Source: Nocardioides daeguensis (GTDB lineage Bacteria > Actinomycetota > Actinomycetes > Propionibacteriales > Nocardioidaceae). From it: a stretch of DNA of 64,000 nucleotides. The notes under the pieces were generated by a model, which saw only the letters and a program-made list of their open reading frames with translations, was not told the DNA's origin and ran no database searches. Location: the NCBI RefSeq assembly GCF_019192965.1, contig NZ_JAHTKU010000008.1:124001-188000 (forward strand), read 5' to 3'. The first letter of the stretch is position 1; the number at the start of each line of letters is the position of its first letter. Both the position numbers and the translations under genes were made by a program. Shown piece by piece: positions 25,424 to 34,513 of the stretch.

Positions 25424-26415
25424 TGCAGTTCGAGCTCAGCGAGGAGCAGGCCGAGCTGGCGGCGACCGTCCGCGGCCTGCTCGACAAGCGTGCCGACTCG
25501 GCCGCCGTCCGCACCGCGTCGGCGTCGGAGACCGGCTACGACGAGGCGCTCTGGGCCACCCTGTGCGCGCAGATCGGGGTGGCGGCGCTCGCCGTCCCGG
25601 AGGAGTACGACGGCGTCGGCGCGTCCTTCTTCGAGACGGCCGTCGTGCTCGAGGAGCTGGGCCGCACCCTCGCGCCGAGCCCGCTGCTCGCCACGACGGT
25701 CGCCACCGAGGCGCTGCTGGCCGGCGGCACCGAGGATGCGAAGAAGAGGCTGCTCCCGGGCATCGCCGCCGGTCAGATCGCCACCGTCGCGCTCGACGAC
25801 GGCGCGGTGCTCGACGGCGACCGGGCCGAGATCGTGCTCGCCGTCCGTGGTGGCGACCTGGTCGAGGTCACCGGCGCGCGCGCGACCTGGGTCGAGTCGA
25901 TGGACCAGAGCATCCGCCTGGCCCGTCTCGACCTGTCCGGGGCCGAGCTGTCGGTGATCGGCGACGGCGACGCGGCGCGGAGCCGGGCCGAGCTCGTCGG
26001 CGCCGCGGCCGTCGCGGCGCTCGCCGTGGGCCTGTCCGACCGCGCGCTGCAGATGACGGTCGGCTACCTCAAGGAGCGGGTGCAGTTCGGCCGCCCCATC
26101 GGCTCGTTCCAGGCGCTCAAGCACCGGATGGCCGACGTGCTGGCGCGGGTCGAGATGTCCCGCTCGGCGAGCTGGGCCGCGTGCTACGCCCTCGCCGACC
26201 CCGGGTCGGCCCCGGACGAGGCCGCCTTCCTGACGCACTGCGCGGCGTCGTACGCCCTCGAGACGGCGAGCCTGGCCGCCAGCGAGTGCGTGCAGCTGCA
26301 CGGCGGCATCGCGATCACCTGGGAGCACGACGCCCACCTGGTGTTCAAGCGCGCGCACGCACTCGGACAGCTGTCCGGCGCTCCGCACCGGCACCGGGCA
26401 GCCGTGGAGCTGTAA
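25423..26415 (+). CDS. fadE33: Acyl-CoA dehydrogenase family protein FadE33
   Basis: ACAD-fold protein of 330 aa: MQFELSEEQAELAATVRGLLD, PEEYDGVGASFFETAVVLEELG, KERVQFGRPIGSFQALKHRMADV, and QLHGGIAITWEHDAHLVFKRA near the end. Together with FadE31/FadE32 it is expected to form a heteromeric dehydrogenase in ring C/D catabolism. Last gene of the operon. An AT-richer inverted repeat lies between it and the converging protease gene. Confidence 0.85.
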   Translation: MQFELSEEQAELAATVRGLLDKRADSAAVRTASASETGYDEALWATLCAQIGVAALAVPEEYDGVGASFFETAVVLEELGRTLAPSPLLATTVATEALLAGGTEDAKKRLLPGIAAGQIATVALDDGAVLDGDRAEIVLAVRGGDLVEVTGARATWVESMDQSIRLARLDLSGAELSVIGDGDAARSRAELVGAAAVAALAVGLSDRALQMTVGYLKERVQFGRPIGSFQALKHRMADVLARVEMSRSASWAACYALADPGSAPDEAAFLTHCAASYALETASLAASECVQLHGGIAITWEHDAHLVFKRAHALGQLSGAPHRHRAAVEL

Positions 26416-26425
26416 GGCTCGATCA

Positions 26426-26507
26426 CTTGTAACTAAGTGTTCGGTCGACTTATCCACCACACTGGTCACTCCAGCCACAGATTCGCGACGTAACACTTAG
26501 TTACAAG
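26426..26507. repeat. Solo inverted repeat with AT-richer 16-bp arms
   Basis: CTTGTAACTAAGTGTT (26426-26441) and its exact reverse complement AACACTTAGTTACAAG (26492-26507) enclose 50 nt with no reading frame. Each arm lies in a smaller dyad (CACTT...AAGTG). The arms are far richer in A/T than their surroundings. It sits exactly between two converging genes. Confidence 0.85.
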
Positions 26508-26514
26508 GGGCCAG

Positions 26515-27930
26515 TCAGCCCACCGGGCTGGTGCAGCGGGTCGCGCTCACCACCCCCGGCGAGCGGTCCAGCGGCAGCGGACACGCCCCCACGGTCACCG
26601 CCACCGGCGCGCTGTGCCTCTTCGCGCCCCGCACCTTGACCCGGTACCACCGGGTGCCCGGCGGTGGAGACTGGTCGAACACGGTGACGCCGCCGCGCAC
26701 CCGCGCGCTCGCGAGCCGGCGCCACGGCGCTCCCGGCAGGTCGCGGACCTGCAGCACGATCCTGCGGACCCGGCGGGTCTCGGCGACCAGCCGGTAGGAC
26801 TCGCCGAAGCCCACGACGCCGGCGGTCGCGGCCAGGCGCAGCCGGGCCCCTCGCTTCGGGCGGTCGCCGGTGACCCGACCGGTGACCCGGCCGGCGACCG
26901 GGCGGGAGACCGGTCGCGGGGCGGACCGCGCCACCGCGAGCAGCGTCTCGATCGAGGCGTCGAAGGGGGTCGCGAACAGCAGGGGGGTGCCGTCCGTGGG
27001 CCGTCGCGAGGTCACCGCGAAGATGAACCCGGTGTCGGCGCTCGCCATCCGGACGAACCAGGGCCCGCCGCTGGCGCCGCCCGTCAACGGGCACGCCATC
27101 TCGGCGTCGGCGGGCGTGTTGGTCCTCGTGGACCCCACCGTCGAGGCGACGCACTCCTGGCGGCTCTGGCCGTCGTACGGCGCCTCGGCGGGCCAGCCGA
27201 CCACCCGGACGCCGTCCTCGCGGGCCGGGTAGTTCCAGGCCAGTCCGTTGCCGCCGACCACGTCCACCAGGTTGCGCCCACCGAGCGGCGCCACGCGGAT
27301 CATGGCCTGGTCGCGGGCGTACAGGTCGCACTGGGTGACCCACTCGTTGGGCGTCGCGACCGACGTGCCGACCCAGGTGCCGTAGGGGCGCGCGTCGTGG
27401 TCGTAGGCCGGGACGAACAGGAAACCGCTGAAGTAGCTGCCGGCCCGGCAGCCGCCCAGCAGGCCCTTGACCCCGCCGGTGTTGACGCAGTGCCCCGCGG
27501 TGAGGACGAGGTCCTTCTCGGGCGTGCTGACGGCAGCGCCGGAGCAGACGAAGTCGCTGCGACCGTCGGTGAAGAACAGCTTGCCGGTGCTGCGCAGGCC
27601 CTCCCCGGTCCGGGCGCTCAGGCGCGGGGCGGCCGTGCCCGGCGCCGACGCGATCCGGCCACCCGCCGGGTCGAGGTCGAGCGGGATCGCCTCCCGCATC
27701 CGCTCCGGGGTCCAGTAGGCCCGCACTCCTGCGTGCGGCACCGGCGTGACGACCACCGACGGCCCCGACTGCGCCGACGGCACCGACGGCACCGACGGCA
27801 CCCGCGGGTCCACCGGCGTCGCACCCGCGGCCACGCTCGCCACCGGCAGCCCGGCGACCAGCCCGCCCAGCACGGCGGTGAGCACCGCGGCCGCGACGGC
27901 CACCGCCCCGCGTGACCCACGCAATCTCAT
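26515..27930 (-). CDS. Secreted trypsin-like serine protease
   Basis: Protein of 471 aa with a Sec signal peptide (basic n-region, hydrophobic 8-35, small residues near 33-38) and a Pro/Ser/Val linker (VPSVPSVPSA). The catalytic triad of the chymotrypsin fold is visible: His147 in LTAGHC, Asp207 in YARDQAM, Ser287 in GGASGGP. The C-terminal about 120 residues (after TGDRPKRG) form an extra beta-rich domain with a CPLPLDRSPG cysteine near the end. Extracellular. Ribosome site GGGGGA. No link to the steroid regulon is visible. Confidence 0.85.
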   Translation of the reverse strand: MRLRGSRGAVAVAAAVLTAVLGGLVAGLPVASVAAGATPVDPRVPSVPSVPSAQSGPSVVVTPVPHAGVRAYWTPERMREAIPLDLDPAGGRIASAPGTAAPRLSARTGEGLRSTGKLFFTDGRSDFVCSGAAVSTPEKDLVLTAGHCVNTGGVKGLLGGCRAGSYFSGFLFVPAYDHDARPYGTWVGTSVATPNEWVTQCDLYARDQAMIRVAPLGGRNLVDVVGGNGLAWNYPAREDGVRVVGWPAEAPYDGQSRQECVASTVGSTRTNTPADAEMACPLTGGASGGPWFVRMASADTGFIFAVTSRRPTDGTPLLFATPFDASIETLLAVARSAPRPVSRPVAGRVTGRVTGDRPKRGARLRLAATAGVVGFGESYRLVAETRRVRRIVLQVRDLPGAPWRRLASARVRGGVTVFDQSPPPGTRWYRVKVRGAKRHSAPVAVTVGACPLPLDRSPGVVSATRCTSPVG

Positions 27931-28028
27931 CGATCCCCCCAGACCTGTTCGTACTCGATCAGGGGCTCAACGCCCGAGTGTGGCGCAGGTCACGAGCCCG
28001 GGTCATGGTGTCGGGTCGCGGTGTCGGG

Positions 28029-28685
28029 TCACGCGTCGGTGGTGCGGTAGCGACCCTTGAAGTAGAGGAGCGGTTCGGCGACGGCTGCGTCCTCGGGGTG
28101 GGCCTCGAGGTGCTCGACCTTGCCGACGACGATGAAGTGGTCGCCACCCTCGTAGACCGCATGGATCGTGCAGTCGAGGTGGGCCAGCGCCCCGGCGAGG
28201 ACGGGCGAGCCGGTGGCCCGCGCGGGGGTCCAGTCGATGCCGGCGAACTTGTCGATGCCCTTGGTCGCCATCTGCCCGGAGACGTGCTCCTGGTCGGCGG
28301 CGAGGACGTTGACGCAGAACCGGCCCGAGCGCTGGATCGCGGGCCAGGCACGCGAGCTGCGCGCCGGGATGAAGGTGATCAGCGGCGGGTCGAGCGAGAC
28401 GCTGGCGAACGACTGGCAGGTCATGCCGACCGGCTCGTCGCCGCTCATCGTGGTGATGACGGTGATCCCCGATGCGAAGCATCCGAGCGTGTCGCGGAAC
28501 CGACGCGCGGCGGCCTGTGCCTCCGGGTCGTCGTGGACCGCGACCTCCTCGCCGGGACGCAGCTCGAAGTCGACCTCCGCGTCCCCGAGCCAGGACTGGA
28601 TCAGCTCGGGATGCGGCCAGGTCTCCCGTGCGTCGGGGCTGATGCCCTCGGGGATCTCGCTCACGTCACTCACGCTAGTAGCCAC
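28029..28685 (-). CDS. hsaB: Flavin reductase HsaB (component of HsaAB monooxygenase)
   Basis: Protein of 218 aa from GTG 28685, directly after the hsaC stop (TGA-GTG); GTG 28673 is an alternative. The flavin-reductase core begins near residue 60: GCFASGITVITT, then MTCQSFASVSLDPPLITFIPARSS and FCVNVLAADQ, ending YFKGRYR. HsaB supplies reduced flavin to HsaA for hydroxylation of 3-HSA. The N-terminal extension of about 45 residues is longer than in Mtb HsaB. Last gene of hsaADCB. Confidence 0.87.
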   Translation of the reverse strand: MATSVSDVSEIPEGISPDARETWPHPELIQSWLGDAEVDFELRPGEEVAVHDDPEAQAAARRFRDTLGCFASGITVITTMSGDEPVGMTCQSFASVSLDPPLITFIPARSSRAWPAIQRSGRFCVNVLAADQEHVSGQMATKGIDKFAGIDWTPARATGSPVLAGALAHLDCTIHAVYEGGDHFIVVGKVEHLEAHPEDAAVAEPLLYFKGRYRTTDA

Positions 28686-29582
28686 TCACTGACCGCCGAA
28701 TACATGGCCCCAGTACGAGACGGCGGTCGACTCGCGCGCCACCCAGCGGGCGTCGTCGACGGTCATGCCCTCGGTGCCGAACTCGACGTCGAAGCCGCCG
28801 GGCGACTTCACGTAGAACGAGATCATCTCGTCGTTCATGTGGCGCCCCAGCGTGGCCGACAGCGGCGCGCCGTGCTTGCGGACCCGCTCCAGGGCCCGGC
28901 CGACGTGGTCCAGCTTGTCGACCTCGAGCATCACGTGGACGCACTTGCTCGGGTTGGGCATCGGCAAGAACGCCAGCGAGTGGTGACGTGGGTTGACGCC
29001 GAGGAAGCGCAGCCAGACCTTGCTGCCGGGCTCCTTGCCGACGAACTCGCCCGGCATGCTCATCGAGTCGCGCAGCCGGAAGCCGAGCACCTCGGTGTAG
29101 AACCGCAGCGCCTCGACGTCGTCGAGCACCGGCACCACGATGTGACCCATGCCCTGGTCGCCGGTCACGAAGGTGGCGGCGTACGGCGTCACGACGGGAC
29201 GGGCCTCGTAGGTGATGCCGTGGAACAGCTCGAACACGTTGTCCCACGGGTCGCGGAACCGGACCAGCTCCTGGACCCGGCGCTCGTCGAGCTCCTCCCG
29301 GGTGCCCTCCTCGAACTCCACACCGGCCTTCTGCAGGTGCTCGCGGGCGGCCTGCAGGGCCTGGTGGTCGGCGAGCTCCCAGCCGGCGCAGTCGAGCTGG
29401 TCGACGTCGGAGGGGAAGACCACGACCCGGGCCGACACCTCGTCGATGCGCCAGTACTGGTGCGCGGGGTTCGGCCCGCGGCCCTCGGCGAGGCCGAGGA
29501 CCTTGCCGGCGAAGGTCTTCCATGCCTCCAGGTCCGTGCTCGCGACCCGGATGTAGCCCATGGACTTGATGTCGATGGTCAT
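28686..29582 (-). CDS. hsaC: Extradiol dioxygenase HsaC
   Basis: Type I extradiol dioxygenase of 298 aa with two VOC-type domains. Iron ligands are His147 (GHIVVP), His216 (CVHVMLEV) and Glu267 (DVEFGTEG). HsaC cleaves the catechol ring of 3,4-DHSA (ring A meta-cleavage) in steroid degradation. The ATGA overlap with hsaD gives the same operon order as Mtb (hsaA-hsaD-hsaC-hsaB). Confidence 0.93.
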   Translation of the reverse strand: MTIDIKSMGYIRVASTDLEAWKTFAGKVLGLAEGRGPNPAHQYWRIDEVSARVVVFPSDVDQLDCAGWELADHQALQAAREHLQKAGVEFEEGTREELDERRVQELVRFRDPWDNVFELFHGITYEARPVVTPYAATFVTGDQGMGHIVVPVLDDVEALRFYTEVLGFRLRDSMSMPGEFVGKEPGSKVWLRFLGVNPRHHSLAFLPMPNPSKCVHVMLEVDKLDHVGRALERVRKHGAPLSATLGRHMNDEMISFYVKSPGGFDVEFGTEGMTVDDARWVARESTAVSYWGHVFGGQ

Positions 29583-30496
29583 GCTGCGCCTCCGTTCGAG
29601 GTCGATCGTTCGACGTGGCGGGCCAGGAAGGCCGTACAGATCTCGGCGAACTCCTCGGCGGCCTCGATCTGGGCCCAGTGGCCGCAGTTCGGGAACACGT
29701 GGAGCTGCGCCTTGGGGATCTGCTTGAGCGCGACCAGCGCGCCGTCGAGCGGGTTCACCCGGTCCTCACGGCCCCAGGTGAGCAGGGTGTGCTTGCGCAG
29801 CCGGTGGGCCTCGCGCCAGAGCATGCCGTCCTCGGCCCACTCCGGGTTCCAGAACGAGGCTCCCATCGAGCGCATCGCCTCGAGCGAGCCCGGCGCGGTG
29901 GCGTCGGCGAAGCGCTCCTCGACCAGCTCGTCGGTGACCAGGGCCTGGTTGACGACCATCGTGGAGATGAACGCCCGCAGCGCCTCGCGGCTCGGGTTCA
30001 TGCTGAAGTCCATCAGCCGCTGGACACCCTCGGTCGGGTCGGCGTGGAAGAGGTTGGCCGACAGGCCGCCAGGGCCCATCAGCACCAGCCGGCCGACCCG
30101 GTCGGGGTACTCCAGCGCGAACCGGGTCGCCGTACCGCCGCCCAGGGAGTTGCCGAGCAGGTGGATCCGCTCGATCTGCAGCTCGTCGAGGAGCTTGAGG
30201 AGGTACGACGCGGAGTGGCGGAAGTAGTTGGCCGTGACCGCCGGCTTGTCGGAGCCGCCGAAGCCGGGCTGGTCGACCAGCAGGGTCCGGAAGGTCCCGG
30301 CGAAGCGCGGGAGCGCCGAGCCGAAGTTGCTCCACGCCGAGGCGCCCGGGCCGCCGCCGTGCAGGAGCACGAACGGCAGGCCGCCGCCGACCGTCGAACC
30401 CCCCTCGGGTCCGGCCTCGTAGTAGTTCAGCGTGATGTCGCCCGCCTTCGCGGAGCGACGGGTCTCCTCCTGACCCCAGGGCGAGCCGCTGGCCAT
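29579..30496 (-). CDS. hsaD: Meta-cleavage product hydrolase HsaD
   Basis: Alpha/beta hydrolase of 305 aa. Catalytic Ser117 in GNSLGGG, Asp245 in REDRVNP and His273 in CGHWAQIE; oxyanion region HGGGPGASAW (46-55). It hydrolyses the C-C bond of DSHA to give HIP and 2-hydroxyhexa-2,4-dienoate. ATG 30496 shares one base with the hsaA stop. Confidence 0.93.
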   Translation of the reverse strand: MASGSPWGQEETRRSAKAGDITLNYYEAGPEGGSTVGGGLPFVLLHGGGPGASAWSNFGSALPRFAGTFRTLLVDQPGFGGSDKPAVTANYFRHSASYLLKLLDELQIERIHLLGNSLGGGTATRFALEYPDRVGRLVLMGPGGLSANLFHADPTEGVQRLMDFSMNPSREALRAFISTMVVNQALVTDELVEERFADATAPGSLEAMRSMGASFWNPEWAEDGMLWREAHRLRKHTLLTWGREDRVNPLDGALVALKQIPKAQLHVFPNCGHWAQIEAAEEFAEICTAFLARHVERSTSNGGAA

Positions 30497-31683
30497 CAGT
30501 ACATCCCGGGGTCGACCTTGTGGCCGAACTGGTGGCCGCCGTACATCTGCAGGGCACGCTCGGGGTCGTTGGCCGCGTGGACGCGACCCGCGTGGGCGTC
30601 GCGCCAGGCGCGCTGCAGGTAGGTGCCCTCGGCGAGCGCACGGCCGCCGGAGGCCTCGAAGAGCGTGTCGATCGCCTCGATGGAGCGGGCGGTGCCGAGG
30701 ACCTGGTCGCGGCGCACGCGCAGTCGCAGCTCGAGCGGGATCTGCTCGCCCTTGGCGACGTGGGCCTGCTCCTCGCGGAGGTTGTTGATCAGCAGCGCCC
30801 AGGCGGCGTCGATCTCCGAGGAGGCGCGGGCGATGCGGACCGCGGCGAACGGGTCGAGGGACGCCTTCTCGCCGAGGTAGGCCGCACGGACCCGCTTCTG
30901 CTGCATCTCGACGTGCTCGGCGTAGGCACCCTTGGCCATGCCGATGATCGGGGTGGCGATGGTCGAGGTGAAGATCGAGTGGAAGGGCAGCTTGTAGAGG
31001 TCGCTGGTGTTGACCGCCTGGCCGGGGCCCTTGCACTGGCCGGTCTCCCCCATCGAGAGCGTGAACGCCTCGGGGATGAAGGTCTCCTCCACCACGATGT
31101 CGTTGGAGCCGGTGCCGCGCAGACCGACGACGTTCCAGACGTCGACGACCTGGTACTTCTCCCGCGGGACCATGAAGGTGCGGAAGTCGACGACCTGGCC
31201 CTCCACGTTGAACACCAGGCCGCCCAGCAGCACCCAGGAGCAGTGGTCGGATCCGGACGAGAAGCTCCACTTGCCGGAGAGCTTGAAGCCGCCCTCGGTG
31301 ATGACGGCCTTGCCGGTCGGGGCGTACGACGAGGAGAGCCGCACGCTCTGGTCGTCACCCCACACGGCCTGCTGTGCCTCGTCGGCGAACAGGGCGACCT
31401 GCCACGGGTGCACGCCGACCACGCTGGCGACCCAGCCGGTGGCGCCGTCGGCCGAGGCGATGTCGCGCACAGCGGTGTAGAACGCGACCGGGTCGGCCTC
31501 GATGCCGCCGTACCGCTTCGGCTGCAGCAGCCGGAAGAAGCCGGTCTCCTCGAGCTCCTTGATCGAGGCGTCCGGGATCACCCGGAGCCGCTCGCCCTCC
31601 TCCGCCCGCTCGCGCAGGGTGGGGAGGAGGTCGCGCACGCCGTCGAGGACGGCGGTCACCTCGGGGGCGAAGTCCTGGTTCAT
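30496..31683 (-). CDS. hsaA: 3-HSA hydroxylase oxygenase component HsaA
   Basis: Flavin-dependent monooxygenase of 395 aa with the acyl-CoA dehydrogenase fold (group D): SADGATGWVASVVGVHPW, KLSGKWSFSSGSDHCSWVLLGG, VVGLRGTGSNDIVVEE and C-terminal QMYGGHQFGHKVDPGMY. It hydroxylates 3-HSA to the catechol 3,4-DHSA using FMNH2/FADH2 from HsaB. First gene of the hsa operon; the KstR-type operator lies 43 nt upstream of its ATG. Confidence 0.92.
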   Translation of the reverse strand: MNQDFAPEVTAVLDGVRDLLPTLRERAEEGERLRVIPDASIKELEETGFFRLLQPKRYGGIEADPVAFYTAVRDIASADGATGWVASVVGVHPWQVALFADEAQQAVWGDDQSVRLSSSYAPTGKAVITEGGFKLSGKWSFSSGSDHCSWVLLGGLVFNVEGQVVDFRTFMVPREKYQVVDVWNVVGLRGTGSNDIVVEETFIPEAFTLSMGETGQCKGPGQAVNTSDLYKLPFHSIFTSTIATPIIGMAKGAYAEHVEMQQKRVRAAYLGEKASLDPFAAVRIARASSEIDAAWALLINNLREEQAHVAKGEQIPLELRLRVRRDQVLGTARSIEAIDTLFEASGGRALAEGTYLQRAWRDAHAGRVHAANDPERALQMYGGHQFGHKVDPGMY

Positions 31684-31725
31684 GGGAGCTCCTGTGTCGA
31701 CGACGGTGTGGGTGCCGCACCAGAG

Positions 31726-31739
31726 TAGAACAGGTTCTA
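31726..31739. promoter_or_regulatory. KstR-type operator (hsaA side)
   Basis: TAGAACAGGTTCTA, a full consensus match in a 16-nt perfect dyad (GTAGAAC-AG-GTTCTAC, 31725-31740), upstream of hsaA. Confidence 0.87.
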
Positions 31740-31826
31740 CTTTTGGGGCAAGCGGGGTCCCCCGGCGCGGGAACGGCGCGCCCGGCCCCGGCCGCACCAA
31801 GCAGGACGGGGCGGGGATGACACTAC

Positions 31827-31840
31827 TAGAACCTGTTACA
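31827..31840. promoter_or_regulatory. KstR-type operator (kstD side)
   Basis: TAGAACCTGTTACA, a full match to TnnAACnnGTTnnA, ending 9 nt before the kstD ATG. Paired with the hsaA-side site about 100 nt away. Confidence 0.85.
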
Positions 31841-31849
31841 GTTTTCGCC

Positions 31850-33535
31850 ATGAAGGACTCCTACGACGTCGTCGTGGTCGGCGCCGGCGGTGCCGGCATG
31901 TCGGCCGCGCTCGCCGCCTCCCACCAGGGGCTCGACACCGTCCTGGTCGAGAAGAGCGCCCACTTCGGCGGTTCGACCGCCCGTTCCGGCGGCGGGGTGT
32001 GGATCCCCGGCAACTACGCGCTCCAGGCGGCAGGGCAGGTCGACGAGGGCGACCGCGAGGCGGCCAAGACCTACCTCGACGCGATCGTCGGCGACGTCGT
32101 GCCGAAGGTGCGCCGCGACACCTACCTCGACCGTGGCCCCGAGGTCCTCGACTTCCTGCGGGAGAAGACGCCGCTGCGCTTCACGTGGGTCCCCGAGTAC
32201 GCCGACTACCTGCCCGAGCGGCCCGGCGGGCGCCCGCGCGGGCGCAGCGTGGAGCCGGTCCCGATGGACGCGCGCTTCCTCGGCGACGAGCTCGACCGGC
32301 TGCACCCGCCGTACACCAAGGCACCGGCCAACCTGATCGTCACCCAGGCCGACTTCCGCAAGCTCAGCCTCGGCCTGCGCACCCTCCGCGGCCCGCTCAC
32401 GATGATCAAGGTGATGGTCAAGCGACTGCTCGCGATCGTCACCGGCAAGAGGATGTTCGCGATGGGCAACGCGATCGCCATCGGTCTGCGCAAGGGCCTC
32501 ATCGACGCCGGCGTGCCGGTCTGCTACGACACCTCGCTGCTCGACCTGCTCGTCGAGGACGGTCGCGTGGTCGGAGTCGTCGTCGAGCAGGAGGGCCAGC
32601 GCCGCGAGATCCGCGCGCGCCGCGGCGTGATCCTGGGCTCGGGCGGCTTCGAGCACAGCCAGGAGCTGCGCGAGAAGTTCCTGCCCCAGCCCACGTCCGC
32701 CGCGTGGTCCACCGGCGCCGCTTCCAACACCGGCGCCGGCCTGCTCGCCGGTACGGCGGCCGGCGCCGCCACCGACCTGCTCGACGACGCCTGGTGGGGA
32801 CCGACCATCCCGCTCCCCGGACGCGCCTGGTTCTGCCTGGCCGAGCGCAACCTGCCCGGCTCGATCATCGTCAACTCCGCCGGCGCGCGCTACATGAACG
32901 AAGCGCTCCCCTACGTGGAGGCCACCCACGAGATCTACAAGGGACAGGCCACCGGGATCGACCACGTGCCGTCGTACATGGTCTTCGACCAGACCTACCG
33001 CAACCGCTACCTCTTCGCCGGCGTCGCCGGGCGGCAGCCCTTCCCCGGCCGCTGGTACAAGGAGGGCGTCGTCACCCGCGCCGACTCGCTCGGCGAGCTC
33101 GCCGCCAAGGTCGGCCTGCCCGAGGGCTCGCTGGAGGCGACCGTCGAGCGGTTCAACGGCTTCGCCCGCGCCGGCGTCGACGAGGACTTCCACCGCGGCG
33201 AGTCGGCCTACGACCAGTACTACTCCGACCCGACGGTGAAGCCGAACTGCTCGCTCGCGCCGATCGAGAAGGGCCCGTTCTACGCCGTGAAGATCGTGCC
33301 CGGCGACCTCGGCACCAAGGGCGGCCTGGTCACCGACGAGCGCGCCCGCGTCCTGCGCGAGGACGGGACGGTCATCCCCGGCCTGTACGCCGCCGGCAAC
33401 GTCTCGTCGGCGGTCATGGGCAACACCTACCCGGGCCCCGGCGGCACGATCGGCCCCGCCATCGTGTTCGGCTACCTCGCCGCCCAGGACATCGCTCACG
33501 ACAGCGCCCAGGACATCGCCAAGGAGAACGCCTGA
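31850..33535 (+). CDS. kstD: 3-ketosteroid delta1-dehydrogenase KstD
   Basis: FAD flavoprotein of 561 aa. The Rossmann motif VVVGAGGAGMSAALAA (7-22) and GGSTARSGGGVW are at the N-terminus, tyrosines in PEYADYLPERPGG (Tyr117/Tyr120) lie in the substrate region, and the C-terminal FAD/active-site motif is NTYPGPGGTIGPA. It introduces the C1-C2 double bond of ring A, which with KshAB opens ring B. ATG 31850 follows the operator; longer readings run through the hsaA promoter. TGATG overlap with the next gene. Confidence 0.9.
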   Translation: MKDSYDVVVVGAGGAGMSAALAASHQGLDTVLVEKSAHFGGSTARSGGGVWIPGNYALQAAGQVDEGDREAAKTYLDAIVGDVVPKVRRDTYLDRGPEVLDFLREKTPLRFTWVPEYADYLPERPGGRPRGRSVEPVPMDARFLGDELDRLHPPYTKAPANLIVTQADFRKLSLGLRTLRGPLTMIKVMVKRLLAIVTGKRMFAMGNAIAIGLRKGLIDAGVPVCYDTSLLDLLVEDGRVVGVVVEQEGQRREIRARRGVILGSGGFEHSQELREKFLPQPTSAAWSTGAASNTGAGLLAGTAAGAATDLLDDAWWGPTIPLPGRAWFCLAERNLPGSIIVNSAGARYMNEALPYVEATHEIYKGQATGIDHVPSYMVFDQTYRNRYLFAGVAGRQPFPGRWYKEGVVTRADSLGELAAKVGLPEGSLEATVERFNGFARAGVDEDFHRGESAYDQYYSDPTVKPNCSLAPIEKGPFYAVKIVPGDLGTKGGLVTDERARVLREDGTVIPGLYAAGNVSSAVMGNTYPGPGGTIGPAIVFGYLAAQDIAHDSAQDIAKENA

Positions 33536-34413
33536 TGCCCATCGATCCGTCCGTCGCGATCGGAGCCGACCTCGGCTCCCGCACGTTCTCGTGGACCGAG
33601 TCCGACGTGCTGCTCTACCACCTCGGCATCGGCGCCGGCTCGCGCACCGGCGACAACCTCTCGGCCTCCGCCCTGCGCTACACCCTCGACGACGCGGCGC
33701 TGCAGGTGCTGCCGTCCTTCGGCGTCGTGGCCCCGACCTTCCACGAGACCGACCCGCCGCCGCTCGACCTGCCCGGGTGCGACATCAACCTCGCCCAGGT
33801 GGTCCACGGCTCGCAGTCGATCTCCGTCTCCGGGCCCCTCCCGACCGCGGGGACCGCCACCGTGCGGACCACGCTCACCGACATCTGGGACAAGGGCAAG
33901 GCCGCCGTCATCTGGCAGGAGGGCGTCGCCACCTCACCCGACGGCGAGGAGCTGTGGCGGGTGCGCTCGTCGATCTTCGTCAAGGGCGAGGGCGGCTGGG
34001 GCGGCGACCGCGGCACGGCCTCCCCCGTGGCGGTGCCCGAGCGGGAAGCGGACCACGTGTCGTCGTACACCGTGACGCCCCAGCAGGCGCTGCTCTACCG
34101 CCTGTGCGGTGACCGCAACCCCCTGCACGCCGACCCCGGCTTCGCGAAGGCCGCCGGCTTCCCGGCACCGATCCTGCACGGGCTGTGCTCCTACGGCATC
34201 GTGCTGCGCGAGCTCACCGACGGCCTCCTCGGCGGCGACGCCGCGCAGGTCGGCGGGTTCACCGGCCGGTTCGCGGGCGTCGTGTTCCCCGGCGAGACGA
34301 TCCGGGTCGCCGGCTGGCGCGAGGGCGCCGCGGTGATCGGCACGGCCACGATCGAGGGCGGCGAGCGGGACGGCTCCCCCGTCCTCGCCGACTGCGTCCT
34401 GTCGCTGGCCTGA
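33535..34413 (+). CDS. hsd4B: MaoC-type double-hotdog enoyl-CoA hydratase (Hsd4B-like)
   Basis: Protein of 292 aa with two hotdog folds. The hydratase-2 motif is in the C-terminal half: YRLCGDRNPLHADPGFAKAAG, then PILHGLCSYG. Follows kstD as Rv3538 follows Rv3537 in Mtb. Expected to hydrate an enoyl-CoA of the shortened sterol side chain. Start overlaps the kstD stop. Confidence 0.85.
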   Translation: MPIDPSVAIGADLGSRTFSWTESDVLLYHLGIGAGSRTGDNLSASALRYTLDDAALQVLPSFGVVAPTFHETDPPPLDLPGCDINLAQVVHGSQSISVSGPLPTAGTATVRTTLTDIWDKGKAAVIWQEGVATSPDGEELWRVRSSIFVKGEGGWGGDRGTASPVAVPEREADHVSSYTVTPQQALLYRLCGDRNPLHADPGFAKAAGFPAPILHGLCSYGIVLRELTDGLLGGDAAQVGGFTGRFAGVVFPGETIRVAGWREGAAVIGTATIEGGERDGSPVLADCVLSLA

Positions 34414-34427
34414 TTCCGGGTCGGGGC

Positions 34428-34490
34428 GTTGCGGTTTGGTCCCAAACCGCAACAATTGAGGCCACCAGCATGCAGTCTCTGCCCAATCGG
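34428..34490. repeat. Two-hairpin dispersed repeat, copy 1
   Basis: Hairpin A is a 26-nt palindrome (34428-34453; arm GTTGCGGTTTGG, centre TC). After 15 nt comes a degenerate hairpin B (CATGCAG...CCCAATCGG, from 34469). Same layout as the copies at 42325, 63550 and 63935. Confidence 0.85.
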
Positions 34491-34501
34491 AACCTGTTCT
34501 A
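34488..34501. promoter_or_regulatory. Possible KstR-type operator before osmC-like gene
   Basis: CGGAACCTGTTCTA matches the consensus except for the first T, 12 nt upstream of the OsmC-family start. Its left side overlaps the end of the dispersed repeat (AATCGG), so it could be partly coincidental. Confidence 0.5.
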
Positions 34502-34513
34502 CGGAGGATTCTC

